A stretch of 64,000 bases of DNA from Rodentibacter ratti (lineage in GTDB: Bacteria > Pseudomonadota > Gammaproteobacteria > Enterobacterales > Pasteurellaceae): NCBI RefSeq assembly GCF_002000485.1, contig NZ_MLAJ01000003.1, forward strand, positions 1-64,000. The letters run 5' to 3'. Under the pieces are notes generated by a model that had not been told where the DNA came from, made no database searches, and saw only the letters and a program-made list of their open reading frames with translations. The translations under genes and the position numbers were made by a program. How positions within the stretch are numbered: position 1 is the stretch's first letter; the number at the start of each line of letters is the position of its first letter. This document shows, one piece after another, positions 43,133 through 52,832 of the stretch.

Positions 43133-43789
43133 TTAAGCAAATAAGGGCTCAATAAAGCGCCATTGTTGTTCAAAGGATTGACTTGATGTTGTACGGAAAT
43201 TTGTCCGCACATAACGCATAAATTGTCCCTCACATAGAGTCACCAGATGTGACGCAATAATGCGAATATCCACTGCAAACCCCTTTCCTTCCCGCAATTT
43301 ACGCATTTGTAGAATATTCACAAATTGCATTTCAAGACGATCGAAAAACATGGCAACCCGCGCCTGTAGTTCCGCATCTTCAAACATTAATGCATGTCCT
43401 GTTAAAATACGTGTAAAACCGGGATTTTTGCGGGCAAAATCTAAAATCATCTGCAAAATATCATGTATTCGATTCTGCGTATTAGTTTCATTGCGGATAG
43501 AGGCATTGATTCGGCTCAATAAATTACTTTCAATATTTTCAATCAACGCTTCAAATATTTTTGTTTTACTCGGGAAATAACGATAGAGAGCCGCCTCCGA
43601 TACACCGACCTCCTGAGCCAATCGGGCAGTAGTCATACGCTCCATTCCCCGTTCAGAATGTAACATGTGTGTTAATACCGTTAGCACTTGCTGACGACGC
43701 TCTTTCACGGTGCGTTTTTCAATTTTAGGTGGTTTAACTTCCGGTGCAATTTCATCCACACCGGATAAAGATAATTGTTCTTCTATCAT
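43133..43789 (-). CDS. slmA: Nucleoid occlusion factor SlmA
   Basis: TetR-family DNA-binding protein that blocks FtsZ ring assembly over the chromosome. The N-terminal helix-turn-helix is [32 protein letters not shown] (about residues 55-86). The C-terminal part has [36 protein letters not shown]. 218 aa, somewhat longer than E. coli SlmA at the N-terminus. It sits 3 bases after the dut stop codon, as in E. coli. Confidence 0.94.
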   Translation of the reverse strand: MIEEQLSLSGVDEIAPEVKPPKIEKRTVKERRQQVLTVLTHMLHSERGMERMTTARLAQEVGVSEAALYRYFPSKTKIFEALIENIESNLLSRINASIRNETNTQNRIHDILQMILDFARKNPGFTRILTGHALMFEDAELQARVAMFFDRLEMQFVNILQMRKLREGKGFAVDIRIIASHLVTLCEGQFMRYVRTNFRTTSSQSFEQQWRFIEPLFA

Positions 43790-43792
43790 AGA

Positions 43793-44248
43793 TTATTGTT
43801 TGCCTGAATGCCCAAAGCCGCCTTCACCGCGCTCGGTTTGTTGAAAATCCTGCACAAGATTAAACTCTGCCTGCACCACAGGGACAAATACCAACTGCGC
43901 AATGCGATCACCGACTTCAATTTTAAACGGTTCGGTACCACGATTCCACATTGAAACCATCAAAGGTCCTTGATAGTCCGAATCGATTAATCCCACTAAA
44001 TTACCTAACACAATCCCATGTTTATGCCCCAGACCTGAACGAGGTAAAATCACTGCGGCTAGGTTTGGATCGGCAATATAAATGGATAAACCCGTCGGAA
44101 TCAATTTGGTTTCATTAGGCTGAATCTCAAAACTTTCATCAATTAATGCCCGCAAATCCAGGCCGGCAGAACCTTCCGTAGCGTAAGTGGGTAAAGGAAA
44201 TTCCTTCCCAAGGCGTTGATCCAAAATTTTTACGTCTATTTTTTTCAT
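43793..44248 (-). CDS. dut: dUTPase
   Basis: Hydrolyses dUTP to dUMP and pyrophosphate, keeping uracil out of DNA. All five family motifs are visible, including [43 protein letters not shown] and the C-terminal [11 protein letters not shown]-like arm ([10 protein letters not shown]). 151 aa, normal. Between coaBC and slmA, the order of E. coli. Confidence 0.97.
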   Translation of the reverse strand: MKKIDVKILDQRLGKEFPLPTYATEGSAGLDLRALIDESFEIQPNETKLIPTGLSIYIADPNLAAVILPRSGLGHKHGIVLGNLVGLIDSDYQGPLMVSMWNRGTEPFKIEVGDRIAQLVFVPVVQAEFNLVQDFQQTERGEGGFGHSGKQ

Positions 44249-44297
44249 CTCATACTCCGTTTGAAATTCTGTTTTTTATATAAAGTGCGGTCAAAAA

Positions 44298-45500
44298 TTA
44301 TAATGTTTTTTGGTATCGTTCAACGATTTCATTGACTAAATCAGCAGCAAGCTCAGTTTTCGATTTTAAAGAAAGGGTTTTACTTCCCTCTTGCCAAAAA
44401 AGCTGTAAAGCATTGTCATCTGCATTAAATACCTGCCCTTCAGAAACATCATTCGCACAAATCATATCTAAATTCTTGCGTTTAAGTTTCTCTTTTGCAT
44501 AATCGGCAAGGTTTTGTGTTTCTGCCGCAAATCCCACAGTGAAAGGGCGATATTCCGTTAAATGCCCTACATCTGCAATAATATCCGGGTTTTTAACCAA
44601 TTTAAGTAACATTTCATCTGCAGATTTTTTAATTTTCTGATCTGCAATATCCGCAACACGATAATCCGCTACCGCCGCACAACCAATAAAAATCTGATTT
44701 TTAACGGCATTTTCAAGTGCGGCTTGCCACATTTCTTTCGCCGAGACGACATCAATACGAGTTACATTATTCGGGGTCGATAAAGTGACAGGTCCTGCAA
44801 TTAATGTCACATTCGCACCACGCTTCGCAAAATTTTCAGCAATAGCAAAGCCCATTTTGCCTGAACTGTGATTAGAGATATAACGCACAGGATCAACGGC
44901 TTCACGGGTAGGGCCTGCAGTGATCACTACATTCAATCCATCTAAGTCTTTGCTTTGCTTGAAAAAATCTGAAAGAGCCTCAAATATCTCCGAAGGTTCC
45001 GACATTCGTCCCGCCCCTATATCGCCACAAGCCTGAAAACCGTTATTTGGGCCTATAAGCTGTATGCCTCTTGCTTGAAGTGCGGTCAAATTTTGTTGCG
45101 TTATTTGCTGACGAAACATTTGTTGGTTCATTGCTGAGGCGAGAAAAATTGGTGCATTGGTTGCCAAGCAAATTGTAGAAAGTAAATCATTTGCCATTCC
45201 TACCGTAAAACGTGCGATAAAATCCGCACTCGCCGGCGCTATTACTACTGCATCAGCCCATTTCGCAAGCTCAATATGCCCCATTGCAAGTTCCGCTTGA
45301 GGATCAAGTAAAGATTGTGCGACGGCATTACCGGAAATCGCCTGTAAAGTCAGTGGTGTAACAAATTCTGCGGCAGCGGGCGTCAATACCACACGAACTT
45401 CAGCCTCATCTTTGCGTAATAAGCGAATAAATTCAATGGTTTTGTAGGCTGCAATTCCTCCGGTTATCCCCACAACAATACGTTTTCCGCTTAACTTCAT
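44298..45500 (-). CDS. coaBC: Bifunctional CoaBC (phosphopantothenoylcysteine synthase/decarboxylase)
   Basis: Two steps of coenzyme A synthesis. The N-terminal flavoprotein decarboxylase has [10 protein letters not shown], the substrate motif SAMNQQMF and the catalytic Cys in [13 protein letters not shown]. The C-terminal synthetase half has the [26 protein letters not shown] stretch and the conserved [17 protein letters not shown]. 400 aa. Divergent from radC; upstream neighbour of dut. Confidence 0.96.
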   Translation of the reverse strand: MKLSGKRIVVGITGGIAAYKTIEFIRLLRKDEAEVRVVLTPAAAEFVTPLTLQAISGNAVAQSLLDPQAELAMGHIELAKWADAVVIAPASADFIARFTVGMANDLLSTICLATNAPIFLASAMNQQMFRQQITQQNLTALQARGIQLIGPNNGFQACGDIGAGRMSEPSEIFEALSDFFKQSKDLDGLNVVITAGPTREAVDPVRYISNHSSGKMGFAIAENFAKRGANVTLIAGPVTLSTPNNVTRIDVVSAKEMWQAALENAVKNQIFIGCAAVADYRVADIADQKIKKSADEMLLKLVKNPDIIADVGHLTEYRPFTVGFAAETQNLADYAKEKLKRKNLDMICANDVSEGQVFNADDNALQLFWQEGSKTLSLKSKTELAADLVNEIVERYQKTL

Positions 45501-45674
45501 TTCCTCTCCATTAATTTGTTAGTGGTTAACCACAATTTGTGTATTTTACTTCAATTTAGTTGAATAAAAAATTTTATTTTCGCGATCCGCTACGCAGTAT
45601 TCATACTCAAAACTTGTCCCATAATATGAGAATAGTCAAAATCTCGAAAAACTTTTATTAACATAAAACAAGCG

Positions 45675-46337
45675 ATGGAATGCCCTCAACTTATGCCACG
45701 TGAAAAATTATTAAAACACGGCGTAACCACACTTTCAGACCAAGAACTCCTGGCAATTTTTTTACGCACCGGTATAAAAGATTGTCCCGTTATGCAACTT
45801 TCCGAACAAGTGCTTGAGCATTTTGGTTCGATCCGAGCATTGCTTTCTGCCGATCAAATCTCTTTTTGTGCAATGAAAGGTTTAGGTATTACACAATTTA
45901 TTCAACTCCAAGCCACCACTGAAATGACCAAACGTTACCTTAAACAAGAAATGTTTCATGCACAAATTTTTACTGAACCGGAAACCGTTAAATTCTATTT
46001 GAGAATGGAATTACAACACGAAGAACGGGAAATTTTTATGGTGTTATTTTTAGACAATCAACACAGACTCATAAAAAAAGAGCGGTTATTTTTAGGCACA
46101 ATTAATGTAGCAAACGTGTATCCGCGTGAAATAATAAAAGAAGCGCTTTATTGCAATGCTGCAGCAATCATTTTAGCGCATAACCATCCTTCGGGTATTG
46201 CAGAACCCAGTTATGCAGATCAGTTCGTCACGCAAAAAATTTGTGAGGCTGCAGAATTAATGGAAATTCGTGTTCTCGATCATTTCATCGTAGGAAAAAA
46301 CGATTGTTATTCCTTTGCTGAGCATAACTTTCTTTAA
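45675..46337 (+). CDS. radC: RadC family JAB metalloprotein
   Basis: 220-aa protein with a helix-hairpin-helix-like N-terminal half (TLSDQELLAIFLRTG) and a C-terminal JAB/MPN domain with the metal motif AHNHPSGIAEPSYAD. Exact function unresolved, despite its name from DNA repair screens. The conserved place before rpmB-rpmG matches E. coli and H. influenzae. Confidence 0.93.
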   Translation: MECPQLMPREKLLKHGVTTLSDQELLAIFLRTGIKDCPVMQLSEQVLEHFGSIRALLSADQISFCAMKGLGITQFIQLQATTEMTKRYLKQEMFHAQIFTEPETVKFYLRMELQHEEREIFMVLFLDNQHRLIKKERLFLGTINVANVYPREIIKEALYCNAAAIILAHNHPSGIAEPSYADQFVTQKICEAAELMEIRVLDHFIVGKNDCYSFAEHNFL

Positions 46338-46393
46338 TTCTCATAAAAACTACTTATTTTTTCTCCGTTCCTCCAGGAAAATCGTATTTACAC

Positions 46394-46422
46394 TTGAGAA
46401 ATGGAAATAAAGTCAGTATAAT
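46394..46422 (+). promoter_or_regulatory. rpmB-rpmG promoter
   Basis: -35 TTGAGA (46394-46399), exactly 17 bases, -10 TATAAT (46417-46422). Predicted start near 46429, leaving a leader of about 120 bases before the L28 gene. Confidence 0.82.
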
Positions 46423-46446
46423 CTGCGACCTTTAATATAGTAAGCG

Positions 46447-46493
46447 GGTCGGATTTGCGCGACCTGACGAGGCAGCAAATCTAGTCAAACTAG
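46447..46493 (+). promoter_or_regulatory. Structured leader of rpmB: competing or pseudoknotted stems
   Basis: GGTCG (46447-46451) pairs with CGACC (46460-46464). The loop sequence GATTTGC (46452-46458) is perfectly complementary to GCAAATC (46475-46481) downstream. The two pairings are either a pseudoknot or exclusive alternatives. A CTAGT/ACTAG hairpin follows at 46481-46493, and TAAGCTCGAGCTTA forms a further palindrome before the ribosome site. A role in ribosomal protein feedback is an inference. Confidence 0.5.
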
Positions 46494-46549
46494 GTTTAGA
46501 ACAATCCGAAACGTAAGCTCGAGCTTATATTTAATTATTGGAGATTATT

Positions 46550-46786
46550 ATGTCTAGAGTTTGTCAAGTAACAGGCAAGCGTCCAGCTGTGGGTAATAAC
46601 CGCTCACACGCAATGAATGCGACACGTCGTCGTTTTCTTCCAAACCTTCACACCCACCGTTTTTGGGTTGAAAGTGAAAACCGTTTCGTAACTTTACGCT
46701 TAACAGCGAAAGGTATGCGTATTATTGATAAAAAAGGCATTGATGCAGTGTTAGCTGAAATCCGTGCTCGTGGCGAAAAAATCTAA
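46550..46786 (+). CDS. rpmB: Ribosomal protein L28
   Basis: 78-aa 50S protein, [23 protein letters not shown], the E. coli length. The ATG at 46550 follows GGAG; an in-frame start four codons earlier is rejected. The [15 protein letters not shown] core is conserved. 11 bases before rpmG. Confidence 0.98.
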   Translation: MSRVCQVTGKRPAVGNNRSHAMNATRRRFLPNLHTHRFWVESENRFVTLRLTAKGMRIIDKKGIDAVLAEIRARGEKI

Positions 46787-46797
46787 GGAGCTAAGAC

Positions 46798-46968
46798 ATG
46801 GCAGCGAAAGGCGCACGTGAAAAAATCCGTTTAGTTTCTACTGCAGAGACCGGTCACTTTTACACAACTGATAAAAATAAACGTAACATGCCTGAAAAAA
46901 TGGAAATCAAAAAATTTGATCCGGTAGTACGTAAACACGTTATCTATAAAGAAGCAAAAATCAAATAA
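46798..46968 (+). CDS. rpmG: Ribosomal protein L33
   Basis: 56-aa 50S protein. It begins [20 protein letters not shown] and ends [11 protein letters not shown]. The sequence lacks the CxxC zinc ribbon found in some L33 paralogues, so this is the zinc-free form. AAGGAG lies upstream of the ATG. Cotranscribed with rpmB. Confidence 0.98.
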
Positions 46969-46985
46969 TTTTGCTGATTTGAAAA

Positions 46986-47010
46986 AGCCCGAGGTTGCTC
47001 GGGTTTTTTT
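46986..47010 (+). terminator. rpmG terminator
   Basis: Stem GCCCGAG / CTCGGGT with a short loop, then a run of seven T, 18 bases after rpmG. Confidence 0.92.
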
Positions 47011-47039
47011 GTACACGAAATTCATTAGAGAGCTCAACG

Positions 47040-47855
47040 ATGCCCGAATTACCTGAAGTTGAAACCGCCCTACGTGGTATAAGCCCTTATTTAAAAAGCT
47101 TTATTATTGAAAAAATTATTGTTCGCCAACCGAAATTACGCTGGGCTGTTTCACCTGAATTAATGGAATTGTCTAATGTGCGAATTCTAACGCTCTCACG
47201 TCGAGCAAAATATCTGATTATCCACACGGAAAATGGGTATATTATCGGGCATTTAGGTATGTCTGGCTCCGTTCGAATTATGCCGCATGATAGCCCTATT
47301 GATAAACATGATCATGTGGATATTGTGATGAATAACGGAAAATTATTACGCTATAACGATCCCCGTCGTTTCGGCGCATGGCTATGGGCAAAAAATCTTG
47401 AAGAATTTCATCTTTTTTTAAAACTCGGCCCCGAACCGCTTTCTGAGGAATTTAACGCAGAATATCTCTTTAAAAAATCTCGCAAAAAATTGACCGCACT
47501 TAAAACCTTCTTAATGGATAATGCAATTGTTGTCGGTGTCGGTAATATTTATGCCAATGAAAGTTTATTTTTATGTGGCTTACATCCACAAAAAGTGGCT
47601 GCCAATCTAACCCGAAAACAATGCGAACTCATCGTTACCACAATCAAAAATGTACTTGCTAAAGCCATTGAACAAGGCGGTACCACGCTCAAAGACTTTT
47701 TACAGCCTGATGGACGCCCCGGTTATTTTGCTCAAGAATTACTAGTTTACGGTAATAAAGACAAACCTTGTCCAAAGTGCGGTACAAAAATTGAAAGTTT
47801 AGTTATTGGGCAACGCAACAGTTATATTTGTCCTCATTGCCAGAAGAAAAAGTGA
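47040..47855 (+). CDS. mutM: Formamidopyrimidine-DNA glycosylase
   Basis: Removes 8-oxoguanine from DNA and cuts the strand. N-terminal PELPEVET gives the catalytic Pro1 and Glu2 after removal of Met. The C-terminal zinc finger is CPKCGTKIE...YICPHCQ. 271 aa from the ATG at 47040; an upstream open stretch lies over the rpmG terminator and is rejected. An uptake signal (47776-47784) encodes the KCG of the zinc finger. Confidence 0.97.
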   Translation: MPELPEVETALRGISPYLKSFIIEKIIVRQPKLRWAVSPELMELSNVRILTLSRRAKYLIIHTENGYIIGHLGMSGSVRIMPHDSPIDKHDHVDIVMNNGKLLRYNDPRRFGAWLWAKNLEEFHLFLKLGPEPLSEEFNAEYLFKKSRKKLTALKTFLMDNAIVVGVGNIYANESLFLCGLHPQKVAANLTRKQCELIVTTIKNVLAKAIEQGGTTLKDFLQPDGRPGYFAQELLVYGNKDKPCPKCGTKIESLVIGQRNSYICPHCQKKK

Positions 47856-48131
47856 AAGTTTATTATACCTCAAGCTACCTTTCAATTAGCAAATTTTTCG
47901 TGCCAAAGTAATAGATTTAAAACAGTTCCTCCAATAATTAGCTAAGTAACAGAAAACTGTTTTGTCATATGTTTTTTCTCTTAACATCCTTCAAATCAAT
48001 TGTTTTTATCTCCGCTTGAGTTTTTTTCATTTAAATTTAGAATACGCCCATTGCTAAGTGGGTAATTCTCATAATCTCTTGGCAGATCATTCAAATTCAA
48101 CTTATCAAAGGCTAGTCAGGAATAACAAAAA

Positions 48132-49676
48132 ATGACCGAACAAGATATCGCTCTCAAACTTTGTTCCGATTCAATGATGGCTAATTTTAATCAATAATTC
48201 CTTGAAAAATTACAACTTCGTTCTTGGAATCGAGAATTAGGTACGAAAGATAAACTTCAGCATACAAAAAACTCTACTTTTTCAGCAATGTTTGTGGACG
48301 CGGATCTCGCTTATTCTAAAGAAAACCTATTATGCTGGATAAGAGTGTTGAAAAATAATGGTTTATTATTAATGGAGCGTATTGATGAAAAAACGCCTGA
48401 AATATTGACCGCACTTTTTCCCGATCTTTTAACTTTCCACGAAAATCCAAATCTGAATGTTTGGATTTTCAGTAAAAAGGCTCCTGATGTAGCTGAACTT
48501 CAGTCAAAAATAATACAGGCAATTAGTGAAAAAGCACCAATCAACCGCCTTCTTCCGCTGTTGGACAAAATGGAATATGCCTCGCCACATTCTGTTTTGC
48601 CTCATTTTATCCGAAGTAAATTATTTCATAATACGCCTTCTGTTAGCCAAGAAAGTTGGCAATGCTTGTCTGACAGAACCCTCTCTTCGGTAATGGACAT
48701 CTATGCAGCCTTAAATACGTTGTCCAATGGAGATTATCAAATAGGCTTTCAACAACGAGAAAGGGTTTTAGGCCATACTCATCTACGTCGGACCCCAACA
48801 CCACCATCAGAAAAATTTTATGAGAAACGTTGGAAAGGTGAAGATTTAGCGGGAAAAACGATCGTAGTTTGGACTGAGTTTGGTTTAGGTGATGAAATTA
48901 TGTTTGCTCAATTAGCCTATTATTTTAAAACCCAAGGAGCAACAGTGAAATGGATAGTACAAAGCCCGATTGTTTCTCTTATTTCCACCCACCCCGATAT
49001 TGATTGGGTGATTGATTCCACCAAATTGAAAGATCAATCCATTGATCAATCAAAGCTCATCGGAGAATTTGATTATTGGGTTTATCCACACGAAATTTTA
49101 GCTTATGTAAGCACTCCTTTTCCACGTTTACCTAAACGCTTACCTTATCTTTTTGCAGATCCTAATATGCAGAAAAACACTATACTCTTATTTCCAGATA
49201 CGGGAAATTTAAAGGTCGGCATTGTTTGGCGTGGCGACCCAACTCATGAAAATGATGCCTACCGTTCTATTCATCATTTAGGTCATATTGAAACCCTATT
49301 TCAAATGGAAGGGATCGATTGGTATTGTGTTCAAAAATCCTGTAATGAACAAGAGGTACAGTTGCTGGAAAAATACAATGTTCCTAATATAGCGAAAAAT
49401 GCAAAGGATTTTGCTGAAACAGCAACAATGCTGCCTCACCTTGATTGTCTCGTTTCCGTTGATACTTCCGTGGTTCACGTTGCCGGTGCAATGGGTATTC
49501 CGAGTTTATTGATGTTGCCTTATATTGGAGATTGGCGTTGGGGATTGGTTGAATCAAACAATCTTTGGTATCCAACCGTTCAACTCTTTCGTTGCCCTAC
49601 ACCATTACCAGTTTGGGATAGAGTGATTGAAGAAATACAACAAGCATTAATTGAACGCATAGATTGGAAACAGTAA
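48132..49676 (+). pseudogene. Glycosyltransferase-9-like protein with in-frame TAA
   Basis: The frame starts at the ATG at 48132 (AGGAA upstream), meets TAA at codon 22 (48195-48197), and then stays open to 49676. After the stop, residues such as MFVDADLAYSKENLLCWIRVLKNNG resemble the end of a methyltransferase fold. From about 48850 the sequence (VVWTEFGLGDEIMFAQLAYYF, then VDTSVVHVAGAMGIPSLLMLP-x-x-GDWRWG) is like the heptosyltransferase-type GT9 domain of TPR glycosyltransferases. The 462-aa part from 48288 could still be made. No target is known; cell-surface sugar transfer is a guess. The 276 bases before it show no intact gene. Confidence 0.6.
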
Positions 49677-49930
49677 ATTAATCACTCTTTTTCAAAGTGC
49701 GGTCAAAAATTTAATTTATTAGAGTGCTACAAGATAACTCTTTAGGAGTATTTTTATTTTTTCCTTTGATCTAAAACAGTTTTTTCTCAAATCATTCTAG
49801 AAAATAGTCTAACTTTTGCTATTGTTACAATCGTATGAATCCTCTTTTTTAAGCTATTTCAACAGCTTATCAATAATGGTTCTCATTTTAGTGCTATTTT
49901 ACTTTCCTTATTTTTAATGGAGTGATTATT

Positions 49931-51451
49931 ATGAACGCATTGAGAAAAAGCCTTATCTTGGCAATTTCCTTCGCAACTTTAGGCACCTACACTTCAGCAA
50001 TGGCTGAAATGGTTTACAAACCGGTTGAGCAGCCTGTAGAAGCACCAAATCCAAATTTAAAAATTGAAGCGGTGAATGAAAAATTCGCAGAAAAATATCC
50101 AAAACAGTTCCAATCTTGGAAAGCCACAGAAAAAGGCGACAAAATAATTTATGCCGATGAGGAAGATCCGCGTTTAATCGTACTTTGGGGCGGCTACGCG
50201 TTTTCTAAGGAATACAACGCACCTCGTGGGCATGCCTATGCGATTGCAGACGTACGTAATATTTTGCGTACCGGTGCACCAAAAACCGCTAATGACGGTC
50301 CTCAACCAATGGCCTGCTGGACATGTAAAGGTCCCGATGTGCCTCGTTTAATTGCGGAGTGGGGAGAAGAAGGCTATTTCAATGCAAAATGGGCTAAAGG
50401 TGGGCCTGAAATTGTCAATTCTATTGGCTGTGCTGACTGCCATGACACAACATCAAAAGATTTTGCCGAAGGCAAACCTGCATTACGTATTGCTCGCCCA
50501 CACGTTTTACGTGCCTTAGATCATCTCAATAATGCCCTACAGGCTAAAGCAAAAGCAGAAGGAAAAGCACAATCTGATCTGAGTTTTAATACCGCAGCAC
50601 GTACTGAAAAACGTGCAGAAATCTGTGCAAACTGCCACGTTGAATACTATTTTGCTGGTGACATCAAACAAGTGACCTTCCCTTGGAATAACGGTCAAAC
50701 AGTCGATGACATTGAAAAATACTACGATGATATCGGTTTCAGCGATTGGACTCACTCCCTTTCTAAAGCACCAATGTTAAAAGCACAGCACCCTGACTTT
50801 GAAATTTGGTCTTTAGGGATGCACGGCAAAAACGGCGTGACCTGTGTGGATTGTCATATGCCTAAAGTACAAGATGCTGATGGTAAAGTTTACACGGATC
50901 ACCAAATCCAAAACCCATTTGATGCCTTTGATTCAACTTGCGCAAACTGTCATGATCAAAGTAAAGAAAAATTAAAAGAGATCGTAGCTTCACGTAAAAA
51001 AGACGTGAAAGATGTGATGGGTCGCTTAGAAGATCAAGTTGTAAAAGCCCACTTCGAAGCCAAAGCAGCTTGGGATGCAGGTGCAAGCAAAGAAGAAATG
51101 GAAGCGGCATTAATGGATATCCGTCACGCTCAATGGCGTTGGGACTACGCTGCAGCGAGTCACGGTGGTCATATGCACGCACCTGATGTAATGCTTCGCG
51201 TATTAGGTTCCGGTTTAGATAGAGCCGCAGATGCACGTGCTAAACTGGCGACTATCTTAACAAAACACGGCGTAAAAACACCGGTCGAAATCCCTGATAT
51301 TTCTACCGCTGAAAAAGCATGGAAAGTGATGGGGATTGATATTGAAAAAGAACGTCAAGCAAAAGAAGAATTCTTAAAAACAGTTGTGCCTCAATGGGAA
51401 AAAGAAGCAAAAGCTAACGGCAAATTAGCTGAAGATACCGCAACAAAATAG
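49931..51451 (+). CDS. nrfA: Cytochrome c552 nitrite reductase
   Basis: Periplasmic pentahaem enzyme that reduces nitrite to ammonia with six electrons. Signal peptide ends SAMA. Haem motifs in order: CWTCK (Lys-ligated catalytic haem), CADCH, CANCH, CVDCH, CANCH. The 506-aa length is normal. I chose the ATG at 49931, 8 bases after GGAG; a GTG three codons earlier is too close to that site. The upstream 254 bases carry a TTGAT FNR half-site at 49766-49770 with a poor second half. Confidence 0.97.
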   Translation: MNALRKSLILAISFATLGTYTSAMAEMVYKPVEQPVEAPNPNLKIEAVNEKFAEKYPKQFQSWKATEKGDKIIYADEEDPRLIVLWGGYAFSKEYNAPRGHAYAIADVRNILRTGAPKTANDGPQPMACWTCKGPDVPRLIAEWGEEGYFNAKWAKGGPEIVNSIGCADCHDTTSKDFAEGKPALRIARPHVLRALDHLNNALQAKAKAEGKAQSDLSFNTAARTEKRAEICANCHVEYYFAGDIKQVTFPWNNGQTVDDIEKYYDDIGFSDWTHSLSKAPMLKAQHPDFEIWSLGMHGKNGVTCVDCHMPKVQDADGKVYTDHQIQNPFDAFDSTCANCHDQSKEKLKEIVASRKKDVKDVMGRLEDQVVKAHFEAKAAWDAGASKEEMEAALMDIRHAQWRWDYAAASHGGHMHAPDVMLRVLGSGLDRAADARAKLATILTKHGVKTPVEIPDISTAEKAWKVMGIDIEKERQAKEEFLKTVVPQWEKEAKANGKLAEDTATK

Positions 51452-51462
51452 TAAGAAAAGTT

Positions 51463-51489
51463 ACCGCACTTTTATGTTAAAAGTGCGGT
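51463..51489 (+). terminator. Uptake-signal hairpin between nrfA and nrfB
   Basis: ACCGCACTTTT / AAAAGTGCGGT, an 11-bp perfect stem with a 5-base loop and no T-run after it. More likely an attenuator or mRNA-stabilising hairpin that favours nrfA over nrfBCD than a full stop. Confidence 0.55.
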
Positions 51490-51519
51490 CGTCTTCCATA
51501 ATAAATTTGAGGTTCCAAA

Positions 51520-52158
51520 ATGAATTTAACTTCTTTTCTTCGCAATATGGCAAAAGCCACAGCATTTCTTGTCTTTGCTGCCGCAACACCAATGATTGCT
51601 CACGCACAAACGGATTCTACACTAAATTATGAACCGCAATTAGACAATCAGCGTGACCCAAACCAATACTGTGCAAAATGTCATAAGTTTGACAAAGTAG
51701 ATAAAAACCAAACCTTGGATCAATCCGGCGGTGAATTACACTTTGGGAAATTCCACGGTGCACATTTAAATCAAAAAAATCCAAACAATGGCAAACCAAT
51801 CACTTGTGTAAGCTGTCACGGTGATATTACTGAAAACCACCGTCGTGGTGCGAAAGACGTAATGCGCTTTGAAGGTGATATTTTTGGTGAGAAAAAACCA
51901 ATGTATTCCGTGCAAGAGCAAAACCAAGTGTGTTTTGCCTGCCACCAACCGGATAAACTCCGTGAAAAATTATGGGCGCACGATGTACATGCGATGAAAT
52001 TGCCTTGTGCAAGTTGTCACACCCTCCATCCAAAAGAGGATGCGATGAAAGGCATTCAACCAAAACAACGAGTTAAACTCTGTGTTGACTGTCATGGTGA
52101 ACAACAAAAACGCCAAGCAGAACAAGAAAAATCAACCGAACAAAAGGATAAACAATGA
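51520..52158 (+). CDS. nrfB: Pentahaem cytochrome NrfB
   Basis: Periplasmic electron carrier to NrfA. Signal peptide ends AHA. Five CxxCH motifs: CAKCH, CVSCH, CFACH, CASCH, CVDCH. The C-terminal tail after the last haem is very polar (QQKRQAEQEKSTEQKDKQ). 212 aa. Its stop overlaps the nrfC start in ATGA. Confidence 0.95.
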   Translation: MNLTSFLRNMAKATAFLVFAAATPMIAHAQTDSTLNYEPQLDNQRDPNQYCAKCHKFDKVDKNQTLDQSGGELHFGKFHGAHLNQKNPNNGKPITCVSCHGDITENHRRGAKDVMRFEGDIFGEKKPMYSVQEQNQVCFACHQPDKLREKLWAHDVHAMKLPCASCHTLHPKEDAMKGIQPKQRVKLCVDCHGEQQKRQAEQEKSTEQKDKQ

Positions 52159-52832
52159 CAACTTGCTCACGCCGAAACTTTGTTTCCGGCATGGGGGCTG
52201 TGATCCTTATGACGGGAACGTCTTTAACATCTTTAGCAAAAGAAAACAAGGCGGATAAAACCAAACGTTATGCGATGGTACATGATGAAACGGCTTGTAT
52301 CGGTTGTACAGCCTGTATGGATGCCTGTCGTGATGTCAACCAAGTACCGCAAGGCGTATCTCGTTTAGAGATTTTGCGTAGCGAACCCTATGGAGAATTT
52401 CCAAATCAGGAATATGAGTTTTTCCGTCAATCTTGCCAACACTGTACCAATGCGCCTTGTGTAGCGGTTTGTCCGACCGGTGCCTCATTTATTGATAAAG
52501 ATACGGGCATTGTTGATGTGCATAAAGACTTATGTGTGGGCTGTCAATATTGTATTGCGGTCTGTCCGTATCGTGTGCGTTTTATTCACCCGGTTCACAA
52601 AACTGCTGATAAATGCAATTTCTGTCGAGACACTAATTTAGCTAACGGTAAACAACCTGCTTGCGTGGAAGCCTGTCCGACAAAAGCTCTCACCTTTGGT
52701 GATATGAACGATCCAACCAGTGAAGTAGCACGTAAAGTAAAAGAAAAACCGGTTTATCGCACAAAAGTGGAATTAGGTACACAGCCAAATCTTTACCATA
52801 TTCCATTCCAACACGGGGAGCCTAGAAGATGA
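52155..52832 (+). CDS. nrfC: Nrf iron-sulfur protein NrfC
   Basis: Periplasmic-face ferredoxin-like subunit passing electrons from NrfD. A Tat-type signal begins CSRRNFVSG. Four cysteine clusters are visible (CIGCTACMDAC, CQHCTNAPCVAVC, CVGCQYCIAVC and CNFC...CVEAC), enough for four 4Fe-4S centres. 225 aa. Overlaps nrfB and nrfD by 4 bases each. Confidence 0.95.
   Translation: MTTCSRRNFVSGMGAVILMTGTSLTSLAKENKADKTKRYAMVHDETACIGCTACMDACRDVNQVPQGVSRLEILRSEPYGEFPNQEYEFFRQSCQHCTNAPCVAVCPTGASFIDKDTGIVDVHKDLCVGCQYCIAVCPYRVRFIHPVHKTADKCNFCRDTNLANGKQPACVEACPTKALTFGDMNDPTSEVARKVKEKPVYRTKVELGTQPNLYHIPFQHGEPRR

Noticed and set aside
49766-49779. Full FNR site before nrfA
   Set aside because: Only one half (TTGAT) fits; the other half, AACAG, is poor. 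Left as a possible half-site.
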